Assembly: GCF_040807025.1 (NCBI RefSeq) | Contig: NC_090982.1 | Coordinates: 50,079,112 to 50,143,111 of the forward strand | DNA: 64,000 nucleotides | Origin: Struthio camelus | Taxonomy: Eukaryota > Chordata > Aves > Struthioniformes > Struthionidae | Direction of reading: 5' to 3' | Part shown: positions 1-11,150 of the stretch, in pieces | Layout: the number at the start of each line of letters is the position of its first letter | Position numbering within the stretch: position 1 is the first letter of the stretch | Made by a program: the position numbers and the translations under genes | The notes under the pieces: generated by a model | Seen by the model: only the letters and a program-made list of their open reading frames with translations | Database searches by the model: none | Told to the model about the DNA's origin: nothing

Positions 1-1438
1 TGTGAATGGGCCTCTCAGTCAATGGATATAGTAAGTGCTACACCATCCTGCTGTAATAACATACTCACATGGTGAGGAAGAATGGAATTATCGTGATTTC
101 ATTTGCACTAGTTCAGTCTGTCTGCCATTCCACCTGTTCATACGGTTTCATTACTTCATACCATGCTAATAAAATATGCTCTGTCACTGGGTTTGAACAG
201 GAAAGCATCTCTATTTTTGCTCAAATTTTAATGCATTTATTGTATTAAGTCAAGCCTGTTTCACATAACAAGTCTGAACATTAGTCCTTTCTGGAGCAGC
301 AGTTACTTTTACAACACCTCAGCCACCAGGCTTTGGTCATGGAAACAAAGGTGAAAGATGGGGAGTGAAATGCATGTGATAATTTAATACAGGGGAGAAA
401 TGTCATGATCACTTTTTTTTCCCCCCTCTCTAATGTGGACCATTTCCTGATGTGGCGCCAGTTACATAGCTTGTTCTCATATGGTTGAATTTATAAATCT
501 AATTTAGAAATGGACCCTGTTGGTCTCCCATTTGCTGTGTTTTCATAATGCTGTCATCCATCAGAACTGACTCTTGGTGGCATTTATATTGCTATAAAGT
601 AGGAATCGGCAAGGTCCATTCTTTAAATTAGTTTTGTCATCTAAACTTATAATTCTGATGTGAGCAACTCAGCCAAAGATGTCTAATTTTATCAATTTCA
701 TCCAGTGTTCTCATCATAGTTTTACACAGACCAGTAAATTTGGCAGAGAGATTAGCCCAACTGTAATTGAAATATATTGCATTTCCTTCATTCAATAGGA
801 TTCAAAATGAGAAACATTTGGCTGTATCAAAGAAGTCAATGAGAAAGCAAAAACTTGAAAGGGAAAGCCTATTTTTTTTATTTTTACACAGGAGATTTAA
901 AGAAGAGAACTGCATGTGAAACGTTTGGGGGAAATTAGGTTTAATCCTCTACACGCCAGGTTCATTTGCTTTACTTTTTCCACCAAAAAAAAGTGGTATT
1001 AAATCATCTGACTTTTTCATAAAAACTAGCATCTGTTAATATTACTTCTCTGAACAGCAGATGATATTTGTGTAATATTTTTAGCAGGGCTTCACAGGAA
1101 AAAACGTGTGTCAATATCTCTTCAAATTTTTCCACTCTGGCTTTTTCTGCTTCAGGAGTTAGGTCATTTCATTATGGAAATATTGCTTAATTAGCAGTTT
1201 GGTTGTTTGTCACAGTATTTGTAGACGAGTATTTTATTTAGCCGACTGTGATTATTTTATCTGGCTATCTGTTTAGTTTGGCTTGCTACTGTTGCATATT
1301 CTAAGATCAGAAGCATCATTACCATTGTTGTTGTTTCTTATTTTGCATTGCCACCACTAGCCCCTATCTAGAAGGTTCATATCTGAGGAGGTTCGACCTC
1401 ACACGTACCAATTAGAATAATGAATTGCTTCACTTAAT

Positions 1439-1457
1439 TGATTAATGATTGATTAAT
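1439..1457 (+). promoter_or_regulatory. Three overlapping PBX-HOX-like composite sites
   Basis: TGATTAAT (1439-1446), TGATTGAT (1446-1453) and TGATTAAT (1450-1457) overlap in 19 bases. Each fits the published PBX-HOX heterodimer consensus TGATTNAT. Matches to single copies are common in AT-rich DNA; three in register are less so. Function is inferred, not shown. It could also be a decayed short tandem repeat based on TGATTAA. Confidence 0.3.
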
Positions 1458-1746
1458 TTGAGTACAGAGTATTGAGGAGTATTTTACTAGTTTCCTTCAT
1501 CTTAAGATTTTTCATAATAGATGTAAGCTGTGTTAACTGGTTGGAAGCAATTACTTGAGGCCGAATATAAAAAATAATATTTTAATAGAATTGTTTAGAA
1601 TAATAGGTGGCCTTATAGTTAATATCTGATGTTGCTATGAAAGCATAGTTGAGCTGTTTACTTTCAGGAATAATTTGTTTTTAGCTTTCCTTCAAATGGT
1701 TCTAAAAGGTATCTTGGCTTTACAACAAGTCTTATATCAATTAAAG

Positions 1747-1762
1747 TTTTTTTTTTTTTTTT
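1747..1762. repeat. Poly(T) tract, 16 bases
   Basis: An uninterrupted T run followed at once by a short A run. No retrotransposed body is recognisable on either side, so it is listed only as a homopolymer. Confidence 0.8.
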
Positions 1763-2397
1763 AAAAAGTCAAGTAATTATTGTTTCTTTAAGAAAGAACG
1801 AGCCACCTTTAAAATGCCAGAGACTGAGATTCTAAAACAACAGATGTTCCACGCAACATTTTGCTCAGGATCGCCTAGGATGTAGACAAATGCCTTCCTT
1901 CAGGAATACATAGATCCTCTGGGGAGACTCCATGTTCACATTTCTATACCTTGTAGTCACATGCGTCCGTACACACACACAAGTTGAGATATGTGAAAAA
2001 AAATCAGGGATTTGTTATGCAATATCACATAGAGACTAACACATCAGTTTCATACTATTACTCATTTACATCTCCTTAACATATAAACTCACTCATCATT
2101 TCAATTATTGACTTTCTCTCAGTGAATTTTCAACAGGCCAAGATGGGAAAAAAGTTATTAGAAATACTAGTCTTCTATAGAACTTCTCTAAAATCCTGCA
2201 GAACAGGAATCCCAAATCACAATACCCAGATCCTCATGATATTAGATTTAAGTGCTTCCTCTGCACATACACATTGCCTAGAACAAAGCCAGGAGCAGCA
2301 ATGGCTGCTGCTACTGATGACAGCACCCAGACAAACTATAGTATTTGGGAACAATCTGTAGAATTTAAAGAAATTATGCATTTCAGTCTTCCCTCAG

Positions 2398-2450
2398 TTT
2401 AGCAAAACATCCAAGCTCACACTTAATTGTAGCCAGAGGAGCAGTCATAT
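2398..2450 (+). repeat. Possible ancient amniote repeat scrap
   Basis: The stretch beginning TTTAGCAAAACATCCAAGC and running through CACACTTAATTGTAG to GAGCAGTC resembles a dispersed element I recognise from reptile and bird DNA, in which CAGCAAAGCACTTAAGC is followed by a TTAACTTTAAGC block and then AGTAGTCCC. I cannot name the family with confidence. Matches are diverged and short, so this is tentative. Confidence 0.3.
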
Positions 2451-5400
2451 TATCCTTACGGCTACTCTTGTGCTCAAAGCTAGGCAGCAGCTTAAATAAT
2501 GTGCCAGAGGAGATGCAGGGAATTTCAGTATTAAATTATAAAGCTTTTCTTAACCATGCTAGGGGATGGGAATCATTTCTATTAAACTCTATCAATGCTG
2601 AACCCAGCTCATCGTTTCCCATAGTTCACAACCAGCTTTCAGACTGCAGTGACTTTACTGGCACCATCAACCTGAAATGGATTTGAAGAGTTACCTTTAG
2701 GGCTGCAGGACTGTTTCATGCTATCAGTCCTTTCCGTTGCTCAGCTTGGTCTTCCACCGTTTCCCTAAGGCAAACACAGATGAAACAGAGGTGGTCAACA
2801 TGGGGGAGGGGAGCAATTGTGGGGGGAGGAGGACGTATGCACAAAAGTAAATCCACTCAGTATGAGCTGAAGTTCCCTCTCCAAGTGGAGTTTCATCTCC
2901 CGCTCAGCTCCCCTGAGCTCTGTTTCTCTATCTGCCCTTTCCCAAACTGAACGGGTCGCCAATTTGGCTATTAGCCAAATAATAGCCAAATTAGTCTCTT
3001 AGTCCTGAGAACGCGGCTTCTGAAAGCAATGCTCCCAGGAACGGCAATATGAAAACGGAAGAGCCAGCCCATAACGCCACAGCAGCTGCGGTGACGCTCT
3101 GAGCCAAATTCTCTGCTGGTGTAACCCCCGGGAAGCCAGTGGAAAAAAAGCCAACCCCCCACTTGGGCCTAGACTTCCTTTCTTTACCGGCAAAGGCAAG
3201 CCCTGATGAAGGACTCAGTCCTGAAACTGTTCCTTCTTCAGGGGAGAGATTTTTCCAACTGTCCCAGGGTTTTCATGAGGCAGCAAATGGTAGGAGGGAC
3301 CATACAGACTCACAGAGCTATGGGATCCTGTGTGCAAGCAGCTGATATTTTGCTCTAGCAACTGAAGGGATTTAATGAGGGAGAAGATACTTTTATGTAG
3401 GAAAGACCTTCATGTGACTGGGATCACAGTGATGGATTATGCAGAACTGGAGCGCAGGAAAGAGACATGGTTACTGCAGGTGCTTCAGTCTTACCTGTAA
3501 ATACTCAGTGTGGCACACCTCCAGTCTCTTTTAAACCCTGAATACCTCCATGCATTCTACCTATATTCTAATCTATACTTATCTGGGAAAGGTATCTGTG
3601 CTTTTCACATGATTTACAATTCAAATGCTAAAGAAAAATTAATAGGAGAGTTCAAAATGAGAGATAATGGGACAATTTTGCATGTAGGCGTGTGGTTAAT
3701 TTTAGGTATATGCAGTATGGAAAAATCACGTCCCATGTAATGAATCACAGATTATCTTCTCAACAAAGCAAGGTTTCTCAGGAGGAAAATTGACTGCAAT
3801 GCAAGCAAATATAAGGATAAAATACAGAAGACAGAACCTTTCAGCCTAACGAGCTGTTGACTTTTTTTCGTATGGTTTAAGGAAAAGAAGCCAGAAGCTC
3901 AGATGAATGAGAAATTAACAATAATGGGAGATGTCCACTCAGTTATAACCCGATTTTTAATTAAGTCAAGATTTATGACAAGCACCTAGCTTGTGATATG
4001 ACCCCTGGAAATATCTACAGCTGTTGCTGCAATCAAGAACATGTTCACTGTTTGCTAAGTATCCACAGGTAAAATAAAAAGGAGATAAATCATAGTTATG
4101 GCTACAAATCACGATGTCTTGGAACTAAAACCTAGGAAACTTGTAACCACACGCACACAAACACATACACAAGAGTTTCCATCGAACTGCAATAAATACT
4201 GAGATTGGTGCTAGCTATAGCGCTTTATTTGGGGAGCCATAATTTCCAGATTATTAACCTAATCATTTAAAAAGAACTTTTCACAGCATTAATCCCATTT
4301 AAATTTAAGATGGAAACATTCAGTAGAGGAGAAGCTCTATTAGCTGCACAATGTGAAGCAAATGGGAACACAGAATGCAGCTGAGTTAAAATCAGAAAGA
4401 AAGTGGAACTTTCTATAGGCATTAGTTAGCCCATAAGTATCAAGCTAAGCAGGAGTTTACTTTGTGGTCTTCCTTGACATCACACCCAGCATGACCAGAG
4501 ACTAAAATCAAGGTTTATACTTAAAGTGCCGTAGAAATCAGCTGAAGAAGCACAGTATGGAAACCATACTGAAGCAGTAAGTACTATAGCTATGTTAGCA
4601 ACATAAAAATGGGGCCAGATCCTCAAATCCTATCAATTATGAAGGCCTAACTGCATTAAAATGACAAGAGTCCTATGAAATATAGTACAGAACTGCATCT
4701 ATACTATCCATACATTAATATATAACAATTGATATAATGTCACATATTAATGATACACATATAAGAGGAAGAATTATGGCTGGGTATTAGCCTTAAATTT
4801 GACATTTACTAATCTTCACATAACAGATTTTGAATTTTAATATTTTTATTTGATTTTGCATGGGTGTTCACATAAACATAAAGTGTGAATATCCCAAAAG
4901 GTAAATACATTATCCTAATACCACTTTCTGAGTGGATAGGTAAAGTCATAACATGCTACATCGCTATAAATTGGAACATACATACCTGTGCACATAAAGC
5001 TAGAGCAGCTCCATTTTAGATCTTAGCTCCTCTGAAATAGGAATTCATCAAAGTTTCCTGAGGATGGAGGTAGACATGTCTATATATTATAGACATTATA
5101 ATTATAATGCATCCACAAGAAATAATTCAATGTGTGTCATGTGATTGTCTTACTGAACGACCTGAAAGACACAAACTTCTCCTTTTAACCTGGTACTTTC
5201 TGCTTTGCCAATATTTTCCTTTTTTTAGAACTTAGTGAAATAAATTGTAAGAGCACATCATCAATTCATCTCATTTCTGATCTACCCTCTGTTTATTTAC
5301 TTGGGTTCATCTGTGTTGAGTACATGTCCTCAAGCTCACAGGACATTTGGGAATATATGTAAAATAATTCTTTTTTTGGATATATGGAGAGAAATATAGA

Positions 5401-6004
5401 GCATTTTGAATTGCTATATTGTAGTTTTATTAGCAATAGTTTGAGATATGGGCTACAAAGTTTAGTTTCTATAAAGCCATGAGTTGGCTGATTACTATAT
5501 ATAGGAAATCATATTTACTTAACTTTTCTGGATCCAGATTTCAGATGTGTCCTCCTTAGAAAAAAATGGAAACACTTAGTTCAAGAATTCAAATAGTTTT
5601 AAATTGTATGCAAAGCCAGAATACCTTTACAATCGTTGCTGGAATATCACAACACCTTTGGATCACTATAATTAATGTTTAAAGGTTACTAATAATCTGA
5701 AAAAGGAAAAAAACACGGAAGAAATCCAAAATATAATATTCATTCTATCAAACAGGCTGAAAATGTTTTGAAAGACCAGGAACAATGTATGATAACGTTT
5801 GGCATTTTAGAAAACTGAACAAGCTGTGTAAATAGATAGCTGCCCTTTAACATATTTAAAGATCTGAGAGAGCAACAAAGAAGGCATCCTAATGTAGTTT
5901 GCATGATGAGCCTAACCAGCAAGTGTTATAAATGCTTCTGTAGAGAGAAATAATATACAGAAACCTGGTAATATTAGAAACGTAGGCAGCAAATAATAAA
6001 ATAA
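2451..6004. other. Non-coding DNA with two more weak ancient-repeat scraps
   Basis: No gene is visible. About 2860-3330 is more GC-rich than its surroundings and holds the segment at 3101-3141 (GAGCCAAATTCTCTGCTGG then TGTAAC), which resembles the end of an old palindromic amniote repeat; AAGGACTCAGTCCTG at about 3210 could belong to the same element. A second scrap, GGGGCCAGATCCTCAAATCC at 4611-4630, looks like the same broad class. CA-rich sequence lies at 4147-4171. The rest, including 5740-6000, is unique AT-rich DNA with nothing recognised. Confidence 0.45.
3101..3141 (+). repeat. Probable ancient palindromic-repeat fragment
   Basis: GAGCCAAATTCTCTGCTGG followed by TGTAACCCC and GCCAGTGG matches the pattern of a very old dispersed amniote repeat whose termini read GCCAAATTCT and which carries a CTGGTGTAA block. 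Only one half is visible. The family name is not known to me. Confidence 0.35.
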
Positions 6005-6545
6005 GATTCAATTTGGAAAGATGCTAGATAACATGTCTAGGAAAAAAATAAACTTGAAAAAGTGATAAAAACAAGCAGACAGGAACAGAGAAACTCAGGG
6101 AGCAATAGAGCTAGTAAAGATCTAAGGGTGATAGCAGATAGCAATTTTGACATGATTTTATAACATAATATGGTAGTGAAAGGGCCAAAGGAATTCTGGG
6201 ACATTTTGTAGAGGCAATAAGATAACAGGTCTTGTCTCTACTGCTCTGGTATGACTGCACTTAGGATATTGCATTCAATTCTGGGCAACTCAGTACTAGG
6301 AAGATATTGACAAATTGTTGTGAGTTCAGAGGACAGTGACAAAAATGAATAGAAGGCTGAAGGGTTGATTTATGAGAAAACTGTAAAGCAACCAAGTAAA
6401 TGTACACGACTAGACTAAGCAATATTTAGAGGGTGGCATCAAAAAAGTCTGCACCTGTTGCAAGAGTATGAACATCTTGAAGAGAGGAGAATTACTTAAA
6501 TTAAGGCTAGAGGTATAAATAGAATTAATTAGATGAAATGTCAAA
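6005..6545 (+). mobile_element. Ancient CR1-type LINE fragment (C-terminal RT region), heavily decayed
   Basis: The order of recognisable blocks follows the 3' part of CR1 ORF2, on the plus strand. ATTCAATTTGGAAAGATGC (from about 6008) corresponds to the 'FNVDKC' region. GATCTAAGGGTGATAGCAG (from 6119) corresponds to 'KDLGVLVD', AAGGAATTCTGGGACA to 'NGILG', TTGCATTCAATTCTGGGCA (from about 6270) to 'YCVQFWA', and AGATATTGACAAA to the next block. The tail AATTACTTAAATTAAGGCTAG lies past the frame's middle. Many substitutions and indels leave no usable frame. It belongs to an older, AT-richer lineage than the two copies near 36 and 42 kb and is a dead relic. The 5' limit is uncertain and could lie further upstream. 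Confidence 0.75.
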
Positions 6546-7320
6546 GTAGAATATTTCTTTCACTTAAAACACTTTAAGTAGTACACTACGGGAGAGTATC
6601 TCAAGGATAGGGGATAAAAAACATCACATCTAATACTTAAAGCAAGATCAGAGAAAAAAAATTCTCCCAACTTTCCTAATGTTGTTTTCGAAGGTGTTGT
6701 ATTTCCTAGTCTCGGCATTACTGCCATGCAACGCATGGAGCATTTTATTTCATGCTTCATATCATCAGTCTTCACAGTTTTCACTGTCCTTTTGTTTGCA
6801 CCTTTGATTTTGCAGCTGCTACCATTTATTGCCCATTCAACTTCATGTTTTAGTTTAAAGTTTCTTGAGCCAAAGTCTCCAGTTTAGTAATATCTCAGTC
6901 ATAATAATAAGCTAAAGGGTTAATAAGCAGCTGCAGGCTTTGTGTGTGAAATGAAGATTAGCTAATCTGATCTATAGCTGATATTTTTAATACACTTTAG
7001 GTATTCTGAATTAAATACTTCCACCCAAGGCTCTTGGTGCTCTTCACACCATGTAAAACATTATTATAGCCTAGCACAATTAAAATAAGCAGCTTTCTAG
7101 GAGTGAAGACAGCACAGAACTACTCTTTATTCTTTTCATCACTGTATGATCACTCCTTTCCTGTCCTATTCCCAATCATAACTCAGACAACTGTCACAAC
7201 AGAGACAGGGTTGCTTACTTAACAGAAACATTTAGGTTACATCTATATGATGCAGGGCAGTGCTTCTACATAGCAATAACTCCAAATTCAGCAGTATCAT
7301 TCTCAGTCCTCTCTAAAACA

Positions 7321-7352
7321 CATATACATATATACGTATGTGTGTGTGTGTA
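7321..7352. repeat. (TA)n-(TG)n microsatellite
   Basis: Alternating TA steps with interruptions run into five TG units. This compound dinucleotide tract is likely to vary in length between individuals. Confidence 0.75.
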
Positions 7353-8400
7353 ACTAATATTTTCAGATATTCCAGAATTAAAGGAAGATGAAGAGCAAGC
7401 CATACCAGCACACTCTTATATTATAGCATAGTCCAGAAAAAATGCCTACCATGCTCCAGGGGAACTGATAATTCCTCAGGTAGGCTACTGCCAGACTAAC
7501 TAAAATTGTGTGAGTCATGAGTTTCTTAAACTCCACCTTGAGTGCACTGGGAAGCTATTAGAGCATATCCTAGCACACTCATCTTACATGCCACATGCAG
7601 AACGCCACATTTAATAAACAAACCTTTGAGTTTTGCAGCAGTGCTAGTCTCTGACTAGTTTAAATGCATGGACTCCCCTAGAGCATAGTGCAGCAGGCTT
7701 TTTTTCATCTGACAGAAATCTGGACAGAGAGCAATACTAGGCTAGCTCTACATCCCCTAGAGCCAGTACCCCAGGTGGCACTGGCCCCGCTGAAAGGCAG
7801 GCTTTATGCTATTAGGGACAGGCTGCTTCCAGTGTTTGTCGCAACTTACTATGCAGTGCAAACAAGAAAGATGAATGAACAAGATCACAAACCTACAAGG
7901 CAGAAGAAGGAGTTCCTTTGGCATAAAGTGCTTAAGGGAACTTAGGAATTAGAAATGAAAATGAACTGAATGAAAGAATACTACATGATGAACAACAGGG
8001 GACTTTTAACTCTAGCGCCTAAATCCAAAAAAATTCAATGTGATTGTGTCTTACTTCACCACATCACCACTGTGTAGAAAACTAAAATATATTACTAGCA
8101 AAAAATTTTTCACTTCCTTCATACAAACATCAGCTCTATCTCACTAACTTTGGAAAGTAACCTTGAAACAGGTGTAAAATGGCCTTAACGTGACCAAGCT
8201 CAAAATGACCAGGCTCAGAAAATAGCAGTCCACAACAAAAAAATTATTTTCAAGTAAATAAATTTTATACTAATTATTCTATTGTCCTTCAAGAATCAGC
8301 AGGAGGCAAACAGGTCAAAAGAACCATTTGAGAGTCTGCCAGGTTATTGATGGGGAATTCCTATTATCTACACCTGCAGCACTGTTGTCATATTTCTTAG

Positions 8401-8430
8401 GAAGGAACATACACTGTAGATGGAACAAAA
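8401..8430 (+). other. Candidate small exon, 30 nt (speculative)
   Basis: The segment is preceded by CATATTTCTTAG and followed by GTAAGTG, so it sits between an acceptable 3' splice site and a near-consensus 5' splice site. In frame 0 it reads E-G-T-Y-T-V-D-G-T-K with no stop, and its length is a multiple of three. No flanking exon was recognised. AG...GTAAGT pairs of this size are expected a few times by chance in 64 kb, so this is a weak call. Confidence 0.15.
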
Positions 8431-11150
8431 GTAAGTGAAGATGATAATGGAGCTAATAGAGTCCAGCAACTCCAAGAAAACAATGTTGCTTTGTCATAAC
8501 CTCTGTTGAATTTCTATTTAGTCTTAACAGTCATACACATAGGCATTGAGAAAATACCATCTACTCCATACTTAAACTGCAAATGCCACAGTGAACTACA
8601 CACTTATACTCCAAAATACAAATTTGTTCAGCTTCAGTTATTCTGCTTTCACATCTCTACCTTCCAGGCCAAAGAATGGAAGAAGCCTGCACCCCAGCAA
8701 TCTTGGTCTTGGTTGTCCACGTACTCCACTGAGCTGTAACCCCTTGTCTCTAGATCCTTTTCATCTCTACAGGCAACTTTTACCATGTGTAAGGGGACTC
8801 TGCCAACAGGTTAAACACAACTTAAACATTCAAAGCAATTACTTATTGGCTAATGCACACAATAGATAGGCAGGGCTAGTGAAAAACAACACTAAGCACT
8901 AATATGCCTACTACCCTGAGAAGACCCCAATGAGTCTTTCCTGGCCAGGCAGCCATCAACCAGGTGAGGGATCAGCAGCCTTTGCTCCACAGCAGGCTTA
9001 CCCCCAGCATTGTTGAGTTCCCATCCTCCACCTCCTCACTGCTGTTCCACTCCCCTCCCCTTAGGGTTTTATATCATTTCGTAGGAGTGCTTTTCCTCTG
9101 GAATCCTTGAGCTGCTATCCCTGTCTGAGCAATCTCAGCTCCGTCTGCAACATTACCGATCTTATCTTGCATGGCTCTACTCTATGCACTTCCTCACACC
9201 CAAACAATTTCCTCAGCAGTCTGAGCCAAGGCTACAGCTGGGCCACATCAAAATTATCCTTCAATGACAGGCACCTGAAGTCCTAGGAGAAGCATTAAAG
9301 TACCCTGTTGCATCTACAAAATGGGCTCAGTCTCCACCATGCACTGCTTGGGACTCTCATCTCATAATTTCTTCCATGGCTTTCTTTTGGACTCATCTTA
9401 AAAGGTGTTCCTAAAGGCTGCTGCTATTTACTGAAGTCCCCTCAAATTCCTATAAGTGGTGTTTTTAATATAGTCATTGGTATTATTTCTGTCTTTTGTA
9501 ATAGAGGAACTGACTTCTTACCTCAGCCTATTGTCTGCTTTCTGTTCCTGCAGAATCAGTTTACTTGCATCTGAAGCTGTACGTTAGACTTAGATTTGGT
9601 AATTGTTTGGCATCAGTGCATTTTAATGGTCTAATTATTTTTCTTTTACAAAGCCAAAAATACACATGCAGAAAATGCACAACAGACTGGAACAGAAACA
9701 TAACTAACAATTCAAAAAATGTGCTGGCAAAGACTGATCACTTTCCCAATCCTCTCCCATCACAATATGCCCATGATCTCCTCAGACAGACATATGTGCA
9801 ATATGACCCCTTACATAACGCAAGTCATTAGAAAGAGCAATGTAGAAATACACTTAAAAGACCCAAGGAAGAAGAAAACATATGCCGGTATCCCATAGGG
9901 AATGTCACCCCTAGGAAACTAAAAAACTCTGAGCTCACATGGCATATGCCTCTATACCCCCGGCTATAAGAATACCTCATTTGTGTTCTCTGTGCCAGAC
10001 TGATCATCGATCTCTAATAACACTCTTCTTTTGCCATTCTGCCAGTCAATATTTTGTGTTGAAGAGAACGCTCTTTTCCAGTTCCTACAATCTAAAAGCA
10101 CAACAGAGAAGAAAAATGCAGGTTTAACATCTTGTATTCAAAATAATGCACCAGTGAAACAAAGGGACATTATGAAAAGAATGGAGGTAATATTCACTGC
10201 TTCATGAACTTTCCTACTGCTTCCAAATTTTTTTTTCCACTCCAACATCCCTGCCTGATTTTCTTCAGCTTCATTCAAATCTCCACAGTGCCTACTGGTG
10301 CAGACTCAATAACACAAATCTTCAACTGGCATAAAATGCAACAGATCTAATCTGTACAGCTCAGTCACATCTGGTGGGGCACAAAAACAGTTCAGTAACT
10401 GAGGGTTTGAACTTCTGAATTCATTGTACTGAGGCAAGTACTTATTCCTCCTCAAAGCTATCACAGTGGATTTCTACCAAATGTAGGTCTTATAATTAAT
10501 GCATTTGAAACATTATGTTTGTTTGGATTTGAACATTTCTATTTATGATTTTTGAGTTGCTCTACTCACTATCTCAGCAGCTGAAAAAAATCCCCATTTG
10601 AACTGTATTTGTGCATGAGTTGCATTGATATGCTGTGATATGTTCATTTTAAAATATAGCTTCTCATATTTCTGCTATAAACACCAAAAGCAAAGGAACT
10701 CAAAAATCTAACAAATTTGAAATCATGCCAACCTAATCCTAAATTACAATAACGAATGGGAAAGTGAAAGCAAAAATAGTGAACAGGGCAGGATCTTTTT
10801 AACTGAAAACTTATTCACAAAAAACTGTTATCTCATTCAGTTTTTTATATGGATGAAAAGACAAGACACTAGAACATCAATACCAGTCCCACCTTTTCCT
10901 CATTCAATTCCAGCATGCTTATTCATGGTCATTTATCTGTGATACAGTTTATTCTGTCTTTTTCACAATTGTAAAAAGACAGTATTCAAATAGCTTTCCT
11001 TCCTGTGCTGATATTTTTCCTTAACTGTAATCAAACCCGTTATAAGCATTTAACATTCTCTTTTGAGGAAAAATATTGTTACAGTTCTTCTCCTTTTTTT
11101 TTTTGAGGTTTATCAGATTTGTTTATTGATTGAATTCCAGAATATCATGT

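Larger units (their letters stand above)
1..2397. other. AT-rich non-coding DNA, possible regulatory block near 1140-1460
   Basis: No reading frame here has the length or composition of a gene. A 16-base T run lies at 1747-1762. From about 1140 to 1460 the sequence is rich in homeodomain-type cores (TTAATTAG near 1190, several TGATT(A/G)AT around 1440) and has no recognisable repeat, which is the texture of conserved regulatory DNA in vertebrate gene deserts. That is an inference from motifs only; the directly visible part is the overlapping site cluster at 1439-1457, listed separately. Confidence 0.5.
6546..11150. other. Non-coding DNA, no gene recognised
   Basis: AT-rich unique sequence. 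A (TA)n/(TG)n microsatellite lies at 7321-7352. A somewhat GC-richer interval at 8880-9330 has no convincing frame. A 30-base frame with splice-like flanks at 8401-8430 is treated as a candidate only. Short frames at 7688-7945, 8506-8869 and 9565-9831 have no recognisable domain and look like chance. Confidence 0.5.

Noticed and set aside
8949..8963. 15-nt interval between CTGGCCAG and GTGAGG, a possible microexon
   Set aside because: The pyrimidine tract is short and interrupted and the donor is weaker than at 61696. Pairs of this quality are expected by chance and serve as a caution for the candidates listed.
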